From: CAMCHP01 sp036835325
GTDB taxonomy: Bacteria > Bacteroidota > Bacteroidia > Flavobacteriales_D > Sanyastnellaceae
NCBI GenBank assembly: GCA_036835325.1
Contig: DAITMF010000069.1
Coordinates: forward strand, 1-11,809
DNA: 11,809 bases
Direction: 5' to 3'
The notes under the pieces were generated by a model. The model did not search any database and was not told where the DNA came from. It worked only from the letters and a program-made list of their open reading frames with translations. A program made the translations under genes and the position numbers. Positions 1 to 5,620 of this stretch are shown here, in pieces. Position 1 is the stretch's first letter. Each line of letters begins with the position of its first letter.

Positions 1-375
1 TATTGCTGATGATCATGGTGCGCTTGGATGCCGAGCGGTTCAGTGTGTTTCGGTAGTGGTTTTTTTGGCTAACCATGGAGCGGAGGCCATCCATCCCCAT
101 CCATCCAAAATATGAAACGACGAACGTCTTACCGAATCGACCGTTAGAAAATGGCGCACAGTGAACGTAGGATGATTGCTTTGCGTATTTTTGCGCCCGT
201 GAAAATTGACATTCATATCGGTCAACTGCGTGCAGTGGTGTTGAACATCAAGGCCATGGCCGTTGCGCGCGCCTGTTTTCCCATTCGCATTTGAGCCGGG
301 GCTCGGTTCTTCGACATTTCTTAACGGTCGCATGACCGCGTTTTTACATCATTCTTTGTTAATTGAGCCCCAATC
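1..375. other. Intergenic leader upstream of speA
   Basis: I see no convincing gene here. Bases 3-56 could be the last 17 codons of an upstream + strand gene ending in TAG, and an ATG on the - strand at 16 could begin a divergent gene, but both are too short to judge. A perfect 10-base tandem duplication, CCATCCATCC twice, lies at 87-106. A small hairpin (CGGTC at 325-329, GACCG at 334-338) followed by five T lies just upstream of speA; it could be a weak terminator or leader structure. The 97-codon frame on the - strand at 40-333 has no recognisable domain and I treat it as chance. Confidence 0.5.
186..193 (+). promoter_or_regulatory. Candidate Bacteroidota -7 box upstream of speA
   Basis: TATTTTTG matches the Bacteroidota -7 consensus TAnnTTTG at all six fixed positions. 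No clear TTTG -33 element is visible about 26 bases upstream. If used, it would give a speA leader of roughly 175 nt, long enough for leader control. The match is to a short motif, so confidence is low. Confidence 0.25.
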
Positions 376-1779
376 ATGAAAGTTCAGTATTCAGACCTCA
401 TTGAGCAAACCTTCGACTGGCCACAGGAAGAGTTTGGTTTTGACGGGCGTGGTTGCCTCACGTTCCACGGTATCAGCTTGATTGAGCTGATTGAAGAGCA
501 TGGCACACCGCTCAAGTTCAACTACTTGCCCAAAATCGGCGACAACATTCGCAAGGCGCGCAAATGGTTCTCCGATGCCATGGAGAAGCACAACTACAAA
601 GCCGATTACCACTACTGCTATGTGACCAAGAGTTCGCATTTCAGCTACGTGCTTGAAGAGGCTGTGAAGGCAGGTGCGCACATTGAAACCTCTTCGCCTT
701 ACGACCTCGACATTGTAAAGGCGCTTTTCGAAGCCGGTAAAATCGATGGCGATAAAAAGGTCATCTGCAACGGCTTCAAAAAAGAAGAGTACATCGAGAA
801 GATCAACGCGTTGGTGAGTGCCGGTATGGGCAACATTACGCCGATTCTCGACAACGAGTTCGAAGCGAAGCTGTTCAAGAAGTACATTGAGCACCCCATG
901 GAAGTGGGCATCCGCATCGCCTCGGAAGAAGAGCCGAAGTTTGAGTTCTACACCTCGCGCTTGGGCATCGGTTACCGTCGTGTGGTGCCGTTTTACAACG
1001 AACTGAAAGAGCAGAATCCGAACCTCACGCTCAAGATGCTGCACTTCTTCGTGAACACCGGTATTCGTGATACGGCGTACTACTGGAACGAATTGCTGAA
1101 GACCTTGAAGCTGTACTGCGACCTCCGCCGGGTTTGTCCGACCCTTGACTCGCTCAACATCGGCGGCGGCTTCCCCATCAAGAATTCACTGGCCTTCAGC
1201 TACGACTACGAGTACATCATCGACGCCATCATCGAACAAGTGAAGTCGGTGTGCGAAGAAGAAGAAGTGCCTCTGCCCCACATTTACACCGAGTTTGGCT
1301 CGTTCACCGTAGGTGAAAGCGGCGGTATGCTGTACAAGGTGTTGTACCAAAAGCAGCAAAACGACCGTGAAAAGTGGAACATGATTGACTCGTCGTTCAT
1401 GACCACCCTGCCCGACAGCTGGGCCATTAACCGCCGCTTCATTATGTTGCCGGTGAACGGTTGGGACAAAGAATACGAGCGCGTGTTCTTGGGCGGATTG
1501 ACCTGCGATAGCGACGACTACTACAACTCAGAGCAGCACATCAACGCCATTTACTTGCCCAAGTTCAGCCGTTTGAAAGAGCAGTTTATCGGGTTTTTCA
1601 ATACCGGCGCTTACCAAGACAGCATTGGCGGCTATGGCGGCGTGCACCACTGCTTGATTCCGGGGCCGAAGCACATCCTCATCGACCGCGATGAGAACGG
1701 CGAGCTCACAACCCGCGTTTTCAACGAAGAACAGAAGTCAGAAGATATGCTCAAACTGTTGGGCTATCACAAGAAATAG
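376..1779 (+). CDS. speA: Arginine decarboxylase, short PLP type
   Basis: This 467-residue protein is a fold-type III (alanine racemase/ornithine decarboxylase fold) PLP decarboxylase that should convert arginine to agmatine in the cytoplasm, the first step of polyamine synthesis. The PLP lysine is probably K85 in YVTKSSHF near the end of the first strand of the barrel. The phosphate-binding glycine run is NIGGGFP at 261-267. TEFGSF (305-310) and TCDSDD (376-381) match the later barrel and the Cys-Asp active-site loop of the dimer interface, and GAYQ (411-414) matches the cofactor-contacting loop of the C-terminal beta domain. Its length is typical of the Bacteroidota enzyme and much shorter than the roughly 650-residue E. 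coli SpeA. The start at ATG 376 gives the expected N-terminus. A deoxyhypusine-synthase-family gene follows after 90 nt, which supports a polyamine role. A decarboxylase for another basic substrate is the main alternative. Confidence 0.88.
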   Translation: MKVQYSDLIEQTFDWPQEEFGFDGRGCLTFHGISLIELIEEHGTPLKFNYLPKIGDNIRKARKWFSDAMEKHNYKADYHYCYVTKSSHFSYVLEEAVKAGAHIETSSPYDLDIVKALFEAGKIDGDKKVICNGFKKEEYIEKINALVSAGMGNITPILDNEFEAKLFKKYIEHPMEVGIRIASEEEPKFEFYTSRLGIGYRRVVPFYNELKEQNPNLTLKMLHFFVNTGIRDTAYYWNELLKTLKLYCDLRRVCPTLDSLNIGGGFPIKNSLAFSYDYEYIIDAIIEQVKSVCEEEEVPLPHIYTEFGSFTVGESGGMLYKVLYQKQQNDREKWNMIDSSFMTTLPDSWAINRRFIMLPVNGWDKEYERVFLGGLTCDSDDYYNSEQHINAIYLPKFSRLKEQFIGFFNTGAYQDSIGGYGGVHHCLIPGPKHILIDRDENGELTTRVFNEEQKSEDMLKLLGYHKK

Positions 1780-1788
1780 GAACAGCGC

Positions 1789-1817
1789 CTACAAAAAAGC
1801 GCTTTAGATTTTTGTAG
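1789..1817 (+). promoter_or_regulatory. A/T-rich inverted repeat between speA and the next gene
   Basis: CTACAAAAA (1789-1797) and TTTTTGTAG (1809-1817) form a perfect 9-bp stem around an 11-nt loop that itself contains the palindrome AGCGCT. It lies 10 nt after the speA stop. The stem is weak, so it could be a leaky terminator, an mRNA 3' end stabiliser or a protein-binding palindrome. The repeat is visible directly; the role is a guess. Confidence 0.35.
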
Positions 1818-1869
1818 TTTACCGCGATGGTGTTCTTTTGCAGGGCGCAATCGCATCAAGATTTATTCA

Positions 1870-2838
1870 ATGGGAGCCATCCGCAATTTCATTACCGACA
1901 ATTATTTGCACTTCAACGCCGCCGTTGTGAAAGACGCCGCCGTTGGGTACGAAACCCACCTTGCCGAAGGCGGTAAGATGCTTGTTTCGCTTGCAGGTGC
2001 CATGAGCACTGCTGAGTTGGGCAAAACCTTGGCCGAGATGATTCGCCAAGACAAGGTGCACATCATTTCGTGCACAGGTGCCAACTTGGAGGAGGATGTA
2101 ATGAACCTTGTGGCGCACAGCCACTACGCACGCGTGCCCAATTACCGCGACCTCACGCCCGAGCAAGAGCACGAGTTGCTCGATCGCGGCATGAACCGCG
2201 TAACCGATACCTGCATCCCTGAGGAGGAGGCCTTCCGCCGCTTGGAGCAGCACATGGTTGACCTGTGGCAAGGGGCTGAGGCGAAGGGCGAGCGCTACTT
2301 CCCGCACCAGTTTTTCTACCAAGCCATCAACAGTGGCGTGCTGGAGCAGTACTACGAGATTGACCCCAAGAACAGTTGGATGGTCGCCGCGGCCGAGAAA
2401 AACCTGCCCATTATTTGTCCGGGCTGGGAAGACAGCACCCTTGGCAACATTTTTGCTGCACATTGTTTGATGGGCGACACCAAGCCGTCAACGGTGAAGT
2501 CGGGCATCGAGTACATGATGTGGTTGGCCGATTGGTACACCGAGCAGGCCACGGGTAAAGGCATTGGCTTTTTCCAGATTGGTGGCGGCATTGCGGGCGA
2601 CTTTCCGATTTGCGTAGTGCCGATGCTGCACCAAGACATGGGCCGCGACACGGTTCCGTTGTGGTCGTACTTTTGCCAGATTTCAGACAGCACCACCAGC
2701 TTTGGGTCGTATTCGGGCGCTGTGCCCAACGAAAAGATCACTTGGGGCAAATTGGGCATTGAAACTCCGAAATACATCATTGAATCTGATGCTACTATTG
2801 TAGCGCCTCTTATATTTGCCTGGTTGCTCAACCTGTAA
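1870..2838 (+). CDS. Deoxyhypusine synthase-family enzyme (probable homospermidine synthase-like)
   Basis: This 322-residue protein belongs to the deoxyhypusine synthase family of NAD-dependent aminobutyl transferases. An N-terminal segment (SLAGAMST, then SCTGANLEEDV, residues about 40-77) matches the family NAD-binding region. ICPGWEDSTLGN matches the PALTDGSLGD segment of eukaryotic enzymes, and a GGG turn follows. ITWGKLG matches the catalytic-lysine motif: K294 aligns with human Lys329, which forms the imine intermediate. Bacteria have no eIF5A, so the acceptor is presumably a free polyamine such as putrescine, giving homospermidine, a characteristic polyamine of many flavobacteria. That product is inference. 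The protein ends soon after the motif, as bacterial members do. It lies 90 nt after speA and 10 nt before the next gene, so the three are probably one operon. No agmatinase, or agmatine deiminase plus amidohydrolase, is present in the window to make putrescine. Confidence 0.85.
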   Translation: MGAIRNFITDNYLHFNAAVVKDAAVGYETHLAEGGKMLVSLAGAMSTAELGKTLAEMIRQDKVHIISCTGANLEEDVMNLVAHSHYARVPNYRDLTPEQEHELLDRGMNRVTDTCIPEEEAFRRLEQHMVDLWQGAEAKGERYFPHQFFYQAINSGVLEQYYEIDPKNSWMVAAAEKNLPIICPGWEDSTLGNIFAAHCLMGDTKPSTVKSGIEYMMWLADWYTEQATGKGIGFFQIGGGIAGDFPICVVPMLHQDMGRDTVPLWSYFCQISDSTTSFGSYSGAVPNEKITWGKLGIETPKYIIESDATIVAPLIFAWLLNL

Positions 2839-2848
2839 AAAACCGCCC

Positions 2849-3199
2849 GTGAAACGCGTTATTAAAGATTACAAGTCCATTACGCCGCAGCAACTCGACA
2901 TGATTGCGCAGGAATATCCGGAAGGATTCACCATCGACGATTTGATTACCTTCAAAAAGCCTGACGGAGATACCTTCCGCGGATTGGAGGTTAAAACTGA
3001 AGACACCATTTACCTCTTCAAGATTGACACCCGGATGCTGGAGGTGATCGACGAGCATACCGACGATGATTTCGTCCTCGACACCTTCTCAGAATCGAAA
3101 GATTACGAATTTGACAACAGCTCATCAGACGACGACGACGACGATGGCGATGCCGACGAACCGGCAGATGACAGCGGCGACGACGACGACGACGAATGA
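2849..3199 (+). CDS. Small conserved-looking protein with poly-Asp C-terminal tail
   Basis: I do not recognise this gene with certainty. From GTG 2849 it encodes 116 residues: a globular N-terminal part of about 80 residues (start KRVIKDYKSITPQQL, then a beta-rich EVKTEDTIYLFKID segment) followed by about 35 residues made almost entirely of Asp, Glu, Ser and Gly. The tail has DDDDDDGDAD and ends in DDDDDE. I chose GTG 2849 because MKRVIKDYK is a natural N-terminus and it starts 10 nt after the previous stop. A TTG at 2816 would add 11 residues (PGCSTCKKPPV) and overlap the upstream gene by 23 nt. Small proteins with this N-terminus and an acidic tail are, from memory, common in Bacteroidota and are sometimes misnamed. 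Such tails bind cations or basic proteins. Its place behind polyamine genes suggests but does not prove a link. The Asp run is encoded by two (GAC)5 microsatellites. Confidence 0.75.
   Translation: MKRVIKDYKSITPQQLDMIAQEYPEGFTIDDLITFKKPDGDTFRGLEVKTEDTIYLFKIDTRMLEVIDEHTDDDFVLDTFSESKDYEFDNSSSDDDDDDGDADEPADDSGDDDDDE
3128..3193 (+). repeat. Two (GAC)5 trinucleotide runs
   Basis: Perfect GAC repeats occur five times at 3128-3142 and five times at 3179-3193, both in frame and coding for aspartate in the acidic tail of the small protein. Whole-codon slippage would change tail length without a frameshift. Confidence 0.9.
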
Positions 3200-3206
3200 T
3201 TATTTC

Positions 3207-3281
3207 GGGCAATTAGCTCAGCTGGTTTAGAGCACTACCTCGACAAGGTAGGGGTCACTGGTTCGAACCCAGTATTGCCCA
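3207..3281 (+). tRNA. tRNA-Val (anticodon GAC)
   Basis: A complete 75-nt cloverleaf is visible. The acceptor stem GGGCAAT pairs with ATTGCCC. The D arm is GCTC/GAGC. The anticodon stem CTACC/GGTAG encloses TCGACAA, giving anticodon GAC (reads GUC and GUU valine codons). The variable loop is GGGTC, and the T arm is ACTGG/CCAGT around TTCGAAC. Discriminator base A73 and anticodon bases A35 and C36 fit valine identity. The CCA end is not encoded. The gene starts 7 nt after the stop of the acidic-tail protein, so it may be transcribed with that operon, and it is followed at once by an intrinsic terminator. Confidence 0.97.
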
Positions 3282-3285
3282 CAGG

Positions 3286-3315
3286 AAAGCCATGGCTCGG
3301 AGAGCCGTGGCTTTT
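3286..3315 (+). terminator. Intrinsic terminator after tRNA-Val
   Basis: GCCATGGCTC (3289-3298) pairs with GAGCCGTGGC (3302-3311) with one T-G wobble around a GGA loop. Three flanking A/T pairs extend the stem, and TTTT follows, with a second T run a few bases later. It begins 5 nt after the tRNA 3' end, exactly where a terminator is expected. Its right arm also takes part in a larger downstream hairpin. Confidence 0.8.
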
Positions 3316-3366
3316 GTGCTTTTCAGGATCAGGCTTGCCTGAAATCCTGAAAAGCACAAAAGCCAC
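3307..3366. repeat. Long perfect inverted repeat (23-bp arms)
   Basis: Bases 3307-3329 and 3344-3366 are exact reverse complements over 23 bases, with a 14-nt loop containing CAGG/CCTG. The left arm overlaps the right arm of the tRNA terminator, so the two hairpins are mutually exclusive. It could act as a terminator for transcription from the right, be the end of a small dispersed element, or be a fold-back assembly artefact near the gap. Confidence 0.85.
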
Positions 3367-3369
3367 TAG

Positions 3370-3386
3370 GCCGCCCGCAGGGCGGC
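3370..3386. repeat. GC-rich hairpin GCCGCCC-gca-GGGCGGC
   Basis: A perfect 7-bp G/C stem with a 3-nt loop sits 3 nt after the long inverted repeat. An outer 10-bp inverted pair, GAAAGCCATG (3285-3294) and CATGGCTTTC (3386-3395), encloses all three hairpins. The stretch from 3285 to 3395 is therefore almost wholly self-complementary. No gene is visible here. Confidence 0.8.
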
Positions 3387-3395
3387 ATGGCTTTC

Positions 3396-3634
3396 ATGGG
3401 TACGTAGGCCCCTGATCTGGCTCATGAAATAACCCAGCCGTGCTTTCAAACGAACCGTAGCTTACGGCNNNNNNNNNNNNNNNNNNNNNNNNNNNNNNNN
3501 NNNNNNNNNNNNNNNNNNNNNNNNNNNNNNNNNNNNNNNNNNNNNNNNNNNNNNNNNNNNNNNNNNNNTCTGGCTCATGCACCAATCCCGAACCTACTTC
3601 TTGAACGATAACGCAGGCAAGGGGCAAGACAAAC
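3396..3634. other. Non-coding stretch containing the assembly gap
   Basis: The sequence on both sides of the gap shows no gene. The 11-mer TCTGGCTCATG occurs at 3416-3426 and again at 3569-3579, directly after the last N. This suggests that a repeated intergenic element broke the assembly. The 66 bases between the gap and the response regulator stop at 3635 show nothing else. Confidence 0.7.
3469..3568. other. Assembly gap, 100 N
   Basis: Exactly 100 undetermined bases, the usual placeholder for a scaffold join of unknown length. Gene order and distance across it are therefore not certain, and one or more genes could be missing. Confidence 0.98.
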
Positions 3635-4018
3635 TCACACCCCCGCAATCATCCCCTTCAGCGCGTCGGGCGACACCGGCTTGCGCAGGTAATCATCGAC
3701 CAACGGGTAACTCAAAGCCCTCTCCATGTCTTCAGGCTCGTGCGAGCTGCTCATCACATACACGTGCGGAGGTTTTTCAACCGTCACCGTTTTCAGTGCC
3801 TCGAGAAAATCCCATCCATCCCAAACGGGCATATTGACATCGAGTAAAATAATATCGGGCAATTGTTCACCAGCGTTTATACGCTCCATGACGGCGTCAA
3901 AGGCCTCTTTTCCGTGCCTGTAGGTGCACACTTCACCCGATAAGCCAATCGACCGCAAGGCCCGGTTTAAGATGAAGATGTCGACTTCGCTGTCGTCAAC
4001 GATAAAACAGATTTTCAT
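3635..4018 (-). CDS. Single-domain response regulator (REC only)
   Basis: This 127-residue protein is a lone receiver domain. The acidic pair D8-D9 binds magnesium, D60 in LLDVNMP is the phosphoacceptor, S90/S91 fill the switch Ser/Thr position, and K113-P114 are the conserved lysine and cis-proline. There is no DNA-binding or enzyme domain after it, so it must act by protein contact or as a phosphorelay intermediate. Its ATG overlaps the kinase stop codon (ATGA, 4015-4018), which implies translational coupling and that this kinase is its partner. Relatives placed after PAS kinases are often called Rcp1-like or CheY-like. The target cannot be told from the sequence. Confidence 0.92.
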   Translation of the reverse strand: MKICFIVDDSEVDIFILNRALRSIGLSGEVCTYRHGKEAFDAVMERINAGEQLPDIILLDVNMPVWDGWDFLEALKTVTVEKPPHVYVMSSSHEPEDMERALSYPLVDDYLRKPVSPDALKGMIAGV

Positions 4019-5466
4019 TGCGTCGGTTTTTTGAACCCAACAGTGAAAACACTGCCTTCGTCGTGAATACTCTCAACGGTGATGAAGCCCCCCATGGCCT
4101 CCATCTGGTTTTTGGAGATGAACAGCCCGATTCCCTGGGCATCAGGGTGCTCGTGAAATGTGCGGTACATGCCAAAAAGCTTGGCGCCGTGCCGCGCAAG
4201 GTCAATGCCTTGACCATTGTCGGTAATCGATATCTGGTAAAATCGGTCGCTCTCCCTGGCCGTTACCTGCAAGTGCAAACGGCGATTGGGGTGCCTGTAC
4301 TTAACGGCGTTGGTGATGAGGTTCAACAACACGCTCTCCACATACGAACTGACCCCTTCGGCGGCCCATTCGCCAGGGACATTGACGGTGAATTCTGCTT
4401 CAATGAGCTTCAGATCTGCCGATACCACGCTAAGCGCATGTTCAACTTTTTCAAGAAGGTTTACGTGCTCATTGGCTGTTTCGTTCGATGAAGTCATGCG
4501 CGCCACTGTTGACAAGTTGACCACTGTTTCGGCCAGTCGTTCAGCCGACTGTGTAAGCAAACCAAATCCGTGCTCGTCGTTGATCGAAGGGTGATCATTG
4601 GCCAGCATTTTCAGCAATGCGCCTATGTTGTTGGTGTGCGAGCGCAGGTTGTGCGACACAATGTGCGCAAAGCTGCGCAAACGTTCGTTTTGGCCCAAGG
4701 TGAGCTCCAAGAGTTCTTGCCGGTGAAGTTCATTGGTGCGCACATCGGTGATGTCTGAGATAAACGCATCCACACCGTCGGGTGAGGGGTGCAGTTCAAT
4801 GCGGAACCAACGTTTAAAATCTTTTGAGCGCACATTCACCGATCGGTGCGCCATGCCGGAAGAAACCTTGTCGATTTCGCTTTCAAGAAGAGTGGCATGC
4901 ATTGGGTGAATGAACAGGTCCAAGCTGCCCTGCATAAGCTGCTCGCTCGTGCATTCCAAGAGCACCTCGGTGGCCTTGTTCACGTGGGTGATGCGGCGGG
5001 CTCCATCCAGATAAACAAAACCCTCGGGCATTTCTTGAAGCACGGCTGACAGCTTCTGGTGGAAGGCCACAAGCCGCCGCGCATTGGCTTCCGTTTCAGT
5101 CAGGTCCTGCCCAATACACAACACACCGGCGGTGAGTCCGTCAGGGTGCATGAGCACCGAAAACTCCCAATCGGAGATGGCATACGACCCTTCAATTTCA
5201 GGCTTGCGCAGGATGACCCGTACCGGATTGGCCGGTTGACGAAAGCACTGCTCAACCGCCTCAGCGCATTTTTGGTGATCGTCGGGATGGATGGTCTCCA
5301 GCACATCCTTCCCCACAAAATCAACCCCCAAAAATGAAAAACGCTGCCTAAACACCTCATTGGTGTAGGTGTACTTCCCGGTGGTATCGGTGATAATGAC
5401 CGATAAACTCGTGCTACGCCGTAGCACATCCGGTATGAGCGACTCGTATTCTTCGAGAGAGAGCAT
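4015..5466 (-). CDS. Soluble PAS-PAS sensor histidine kinase
   Basis: A 483-residue cytoplasmic kinase with no signal peptide or membrane segment. PAS domain 1 spans roughly residues 12-125 and ends in a DLTETEANARR linker; PAS domain 2 spans about 135-250. The dimerisation/H-box region contains FAHIVSHNLRS, with H272 the likely phosphoacceptor. The ATPase domain has the N box around N386 (NLITNAVKY), the G1 box D416-N-G-Q-G420 and a G2-like GIG (445-447) before a standard C-terminus. The histidine motif is the SHNLRS form frequent in Bacteroidota. The signal is unknown: neither PAS domain shows a residue that identifies a cofactor. It drives the overlapping single-domain regulator. It is transcribed away from kbl, with 154 nt between the two start codons. 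Confidence 0.92.
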   Translation of the reverse strand: MLSLEEYESLIPDVLRRSTSLSVIITDTTGKYTYTNEVFRQRFSFLGVDFVGKDVLETIHPDDHQKCAEAVEQCFRQPANPVRVILRKPEIEGSYAISDWEFSVLMHPDGLTAGVLCIGQDLTETEANARRLVAFHQKLSAVLQEMPEGFVYLDGARRITHVNKATEVLLECTSEQLMQGSLDLFIHPMHATLLESEIDKVSSGMAHRSVNVRSKDFKRWFRIELHPSPDGVDAFISDITDVRTNELHRQELLELTLGQNERLRSFAHIVSHNLRSHTNNIGALLKMLANDHPSINDEHGFGLLTQSAERLAETVVNLSTVARMTSSNETANEHVNLLEKVEHALSVVSADLKLIEAEFTVNVPGEWAAEGVSSYVESVLLNLITNAVKYRHPNRRLHLQVTARESDRFYQISITDNGQGIDLARHGAKLFGMYRTFHEHPDAQGIGLFISKNQMEAMGGFITVESIHDEGSVFTVGFKKPTQ

Positions 5467-5472
5467 TGGGAT

Positions 5473-5499
5473 GAGAGCTTAGTTGAGAGCTTAGTTGAG
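5473..5499. repeat. 12-nt tandem repeat in the kinase/kbl divergent region
   Basis: The unit GAGAGCTTAGTT occurs at 5473-5484 and 5485-5496, followed by a partial third copy (GAG). It begins 7 nt upstream of the kinase start, within its leader. It may be a recent slippage duplication or a paired binding site. Confidence 0.8.
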
Positions 5500-5575
5500 C
5501 ACAATGTAAGGGTTTTCAATGGCTTCTTTGTAAATGCAGTCTGATAGTGACGGTTTTTACTCGGATTTCTCTCGT

Positions 5576-5583
5576 TATCTTTG
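5576..5583 (+). promoter_or_regulatory. kbl promoter -7 box (TATCTTTG)
   Basis: TATCTTTG is a perfect match to the Bacteroidota -7 consensus TAnnTTTG. A T-rich element (TTTTT, 5554-5558) lies near the expected -33 position, though it is not an exact TTTG. Transcription would begin near 5590, leaving a leader of about 30 nt before the kbl ATG at 5621. This also argues against the in-frame upstream ATG at 5534, which lies ahead of the promoter. Confidence 0.6.
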
Positions 5584-5620
5584 CCAACAGCACAACAAAA
5601 TCGCCCACAAACGCGCCACC

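Noticed and set aside
1..56. Tail of an upstream gene (+, 3-56) or start of a divergent gene (-, from 16)
   Set aside because: Too few codons to tell either from chance.
40..333. 97-codon frame on the - strand upstream of speA
   Set aside because: No recognisable domain, odd composition, and it lies across repeats and a hairpin; most likely chance.
391..1044. 217-codon frame on the - strand inside speA
   Set aside because: Antisense shadow of a well-supported decarboxylase; the long open frame follows from its codon use.
1867..2463. 198-codon frame on the - strand inside the deoxyhypusine-synthase-family gene
   Set aside because: Antisense to a gene with clear catalytic motifs; no domain of its own.
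3207..3281. tRNA-Val as an integration site for the integrase at the right end
   Set aside because: No copy of the tRNA 3' end is visible elsewhere in the window, and the integrase is over 7 kb away with ordinary genes between.
3285..3426. CRISPR array
   Set aside because: The repeats are inverted and nested, not regularly spaced direct repeats, and no cas genes are present.
3394..3648. Open frame on the - strand running through the N gap
   Set aside because: Its middle is undetermined bases; the two ends share a short repeat (HEP) that reflects the duplicated 11-mer, not a protein.
5534..5620. 29-residue N-terminal extension of Kbl from ATG 5534
   Set aside because: It precedes the TATCTTTG promoter box and does not fit the family N-terminus, which starts at the ATG at 5621.
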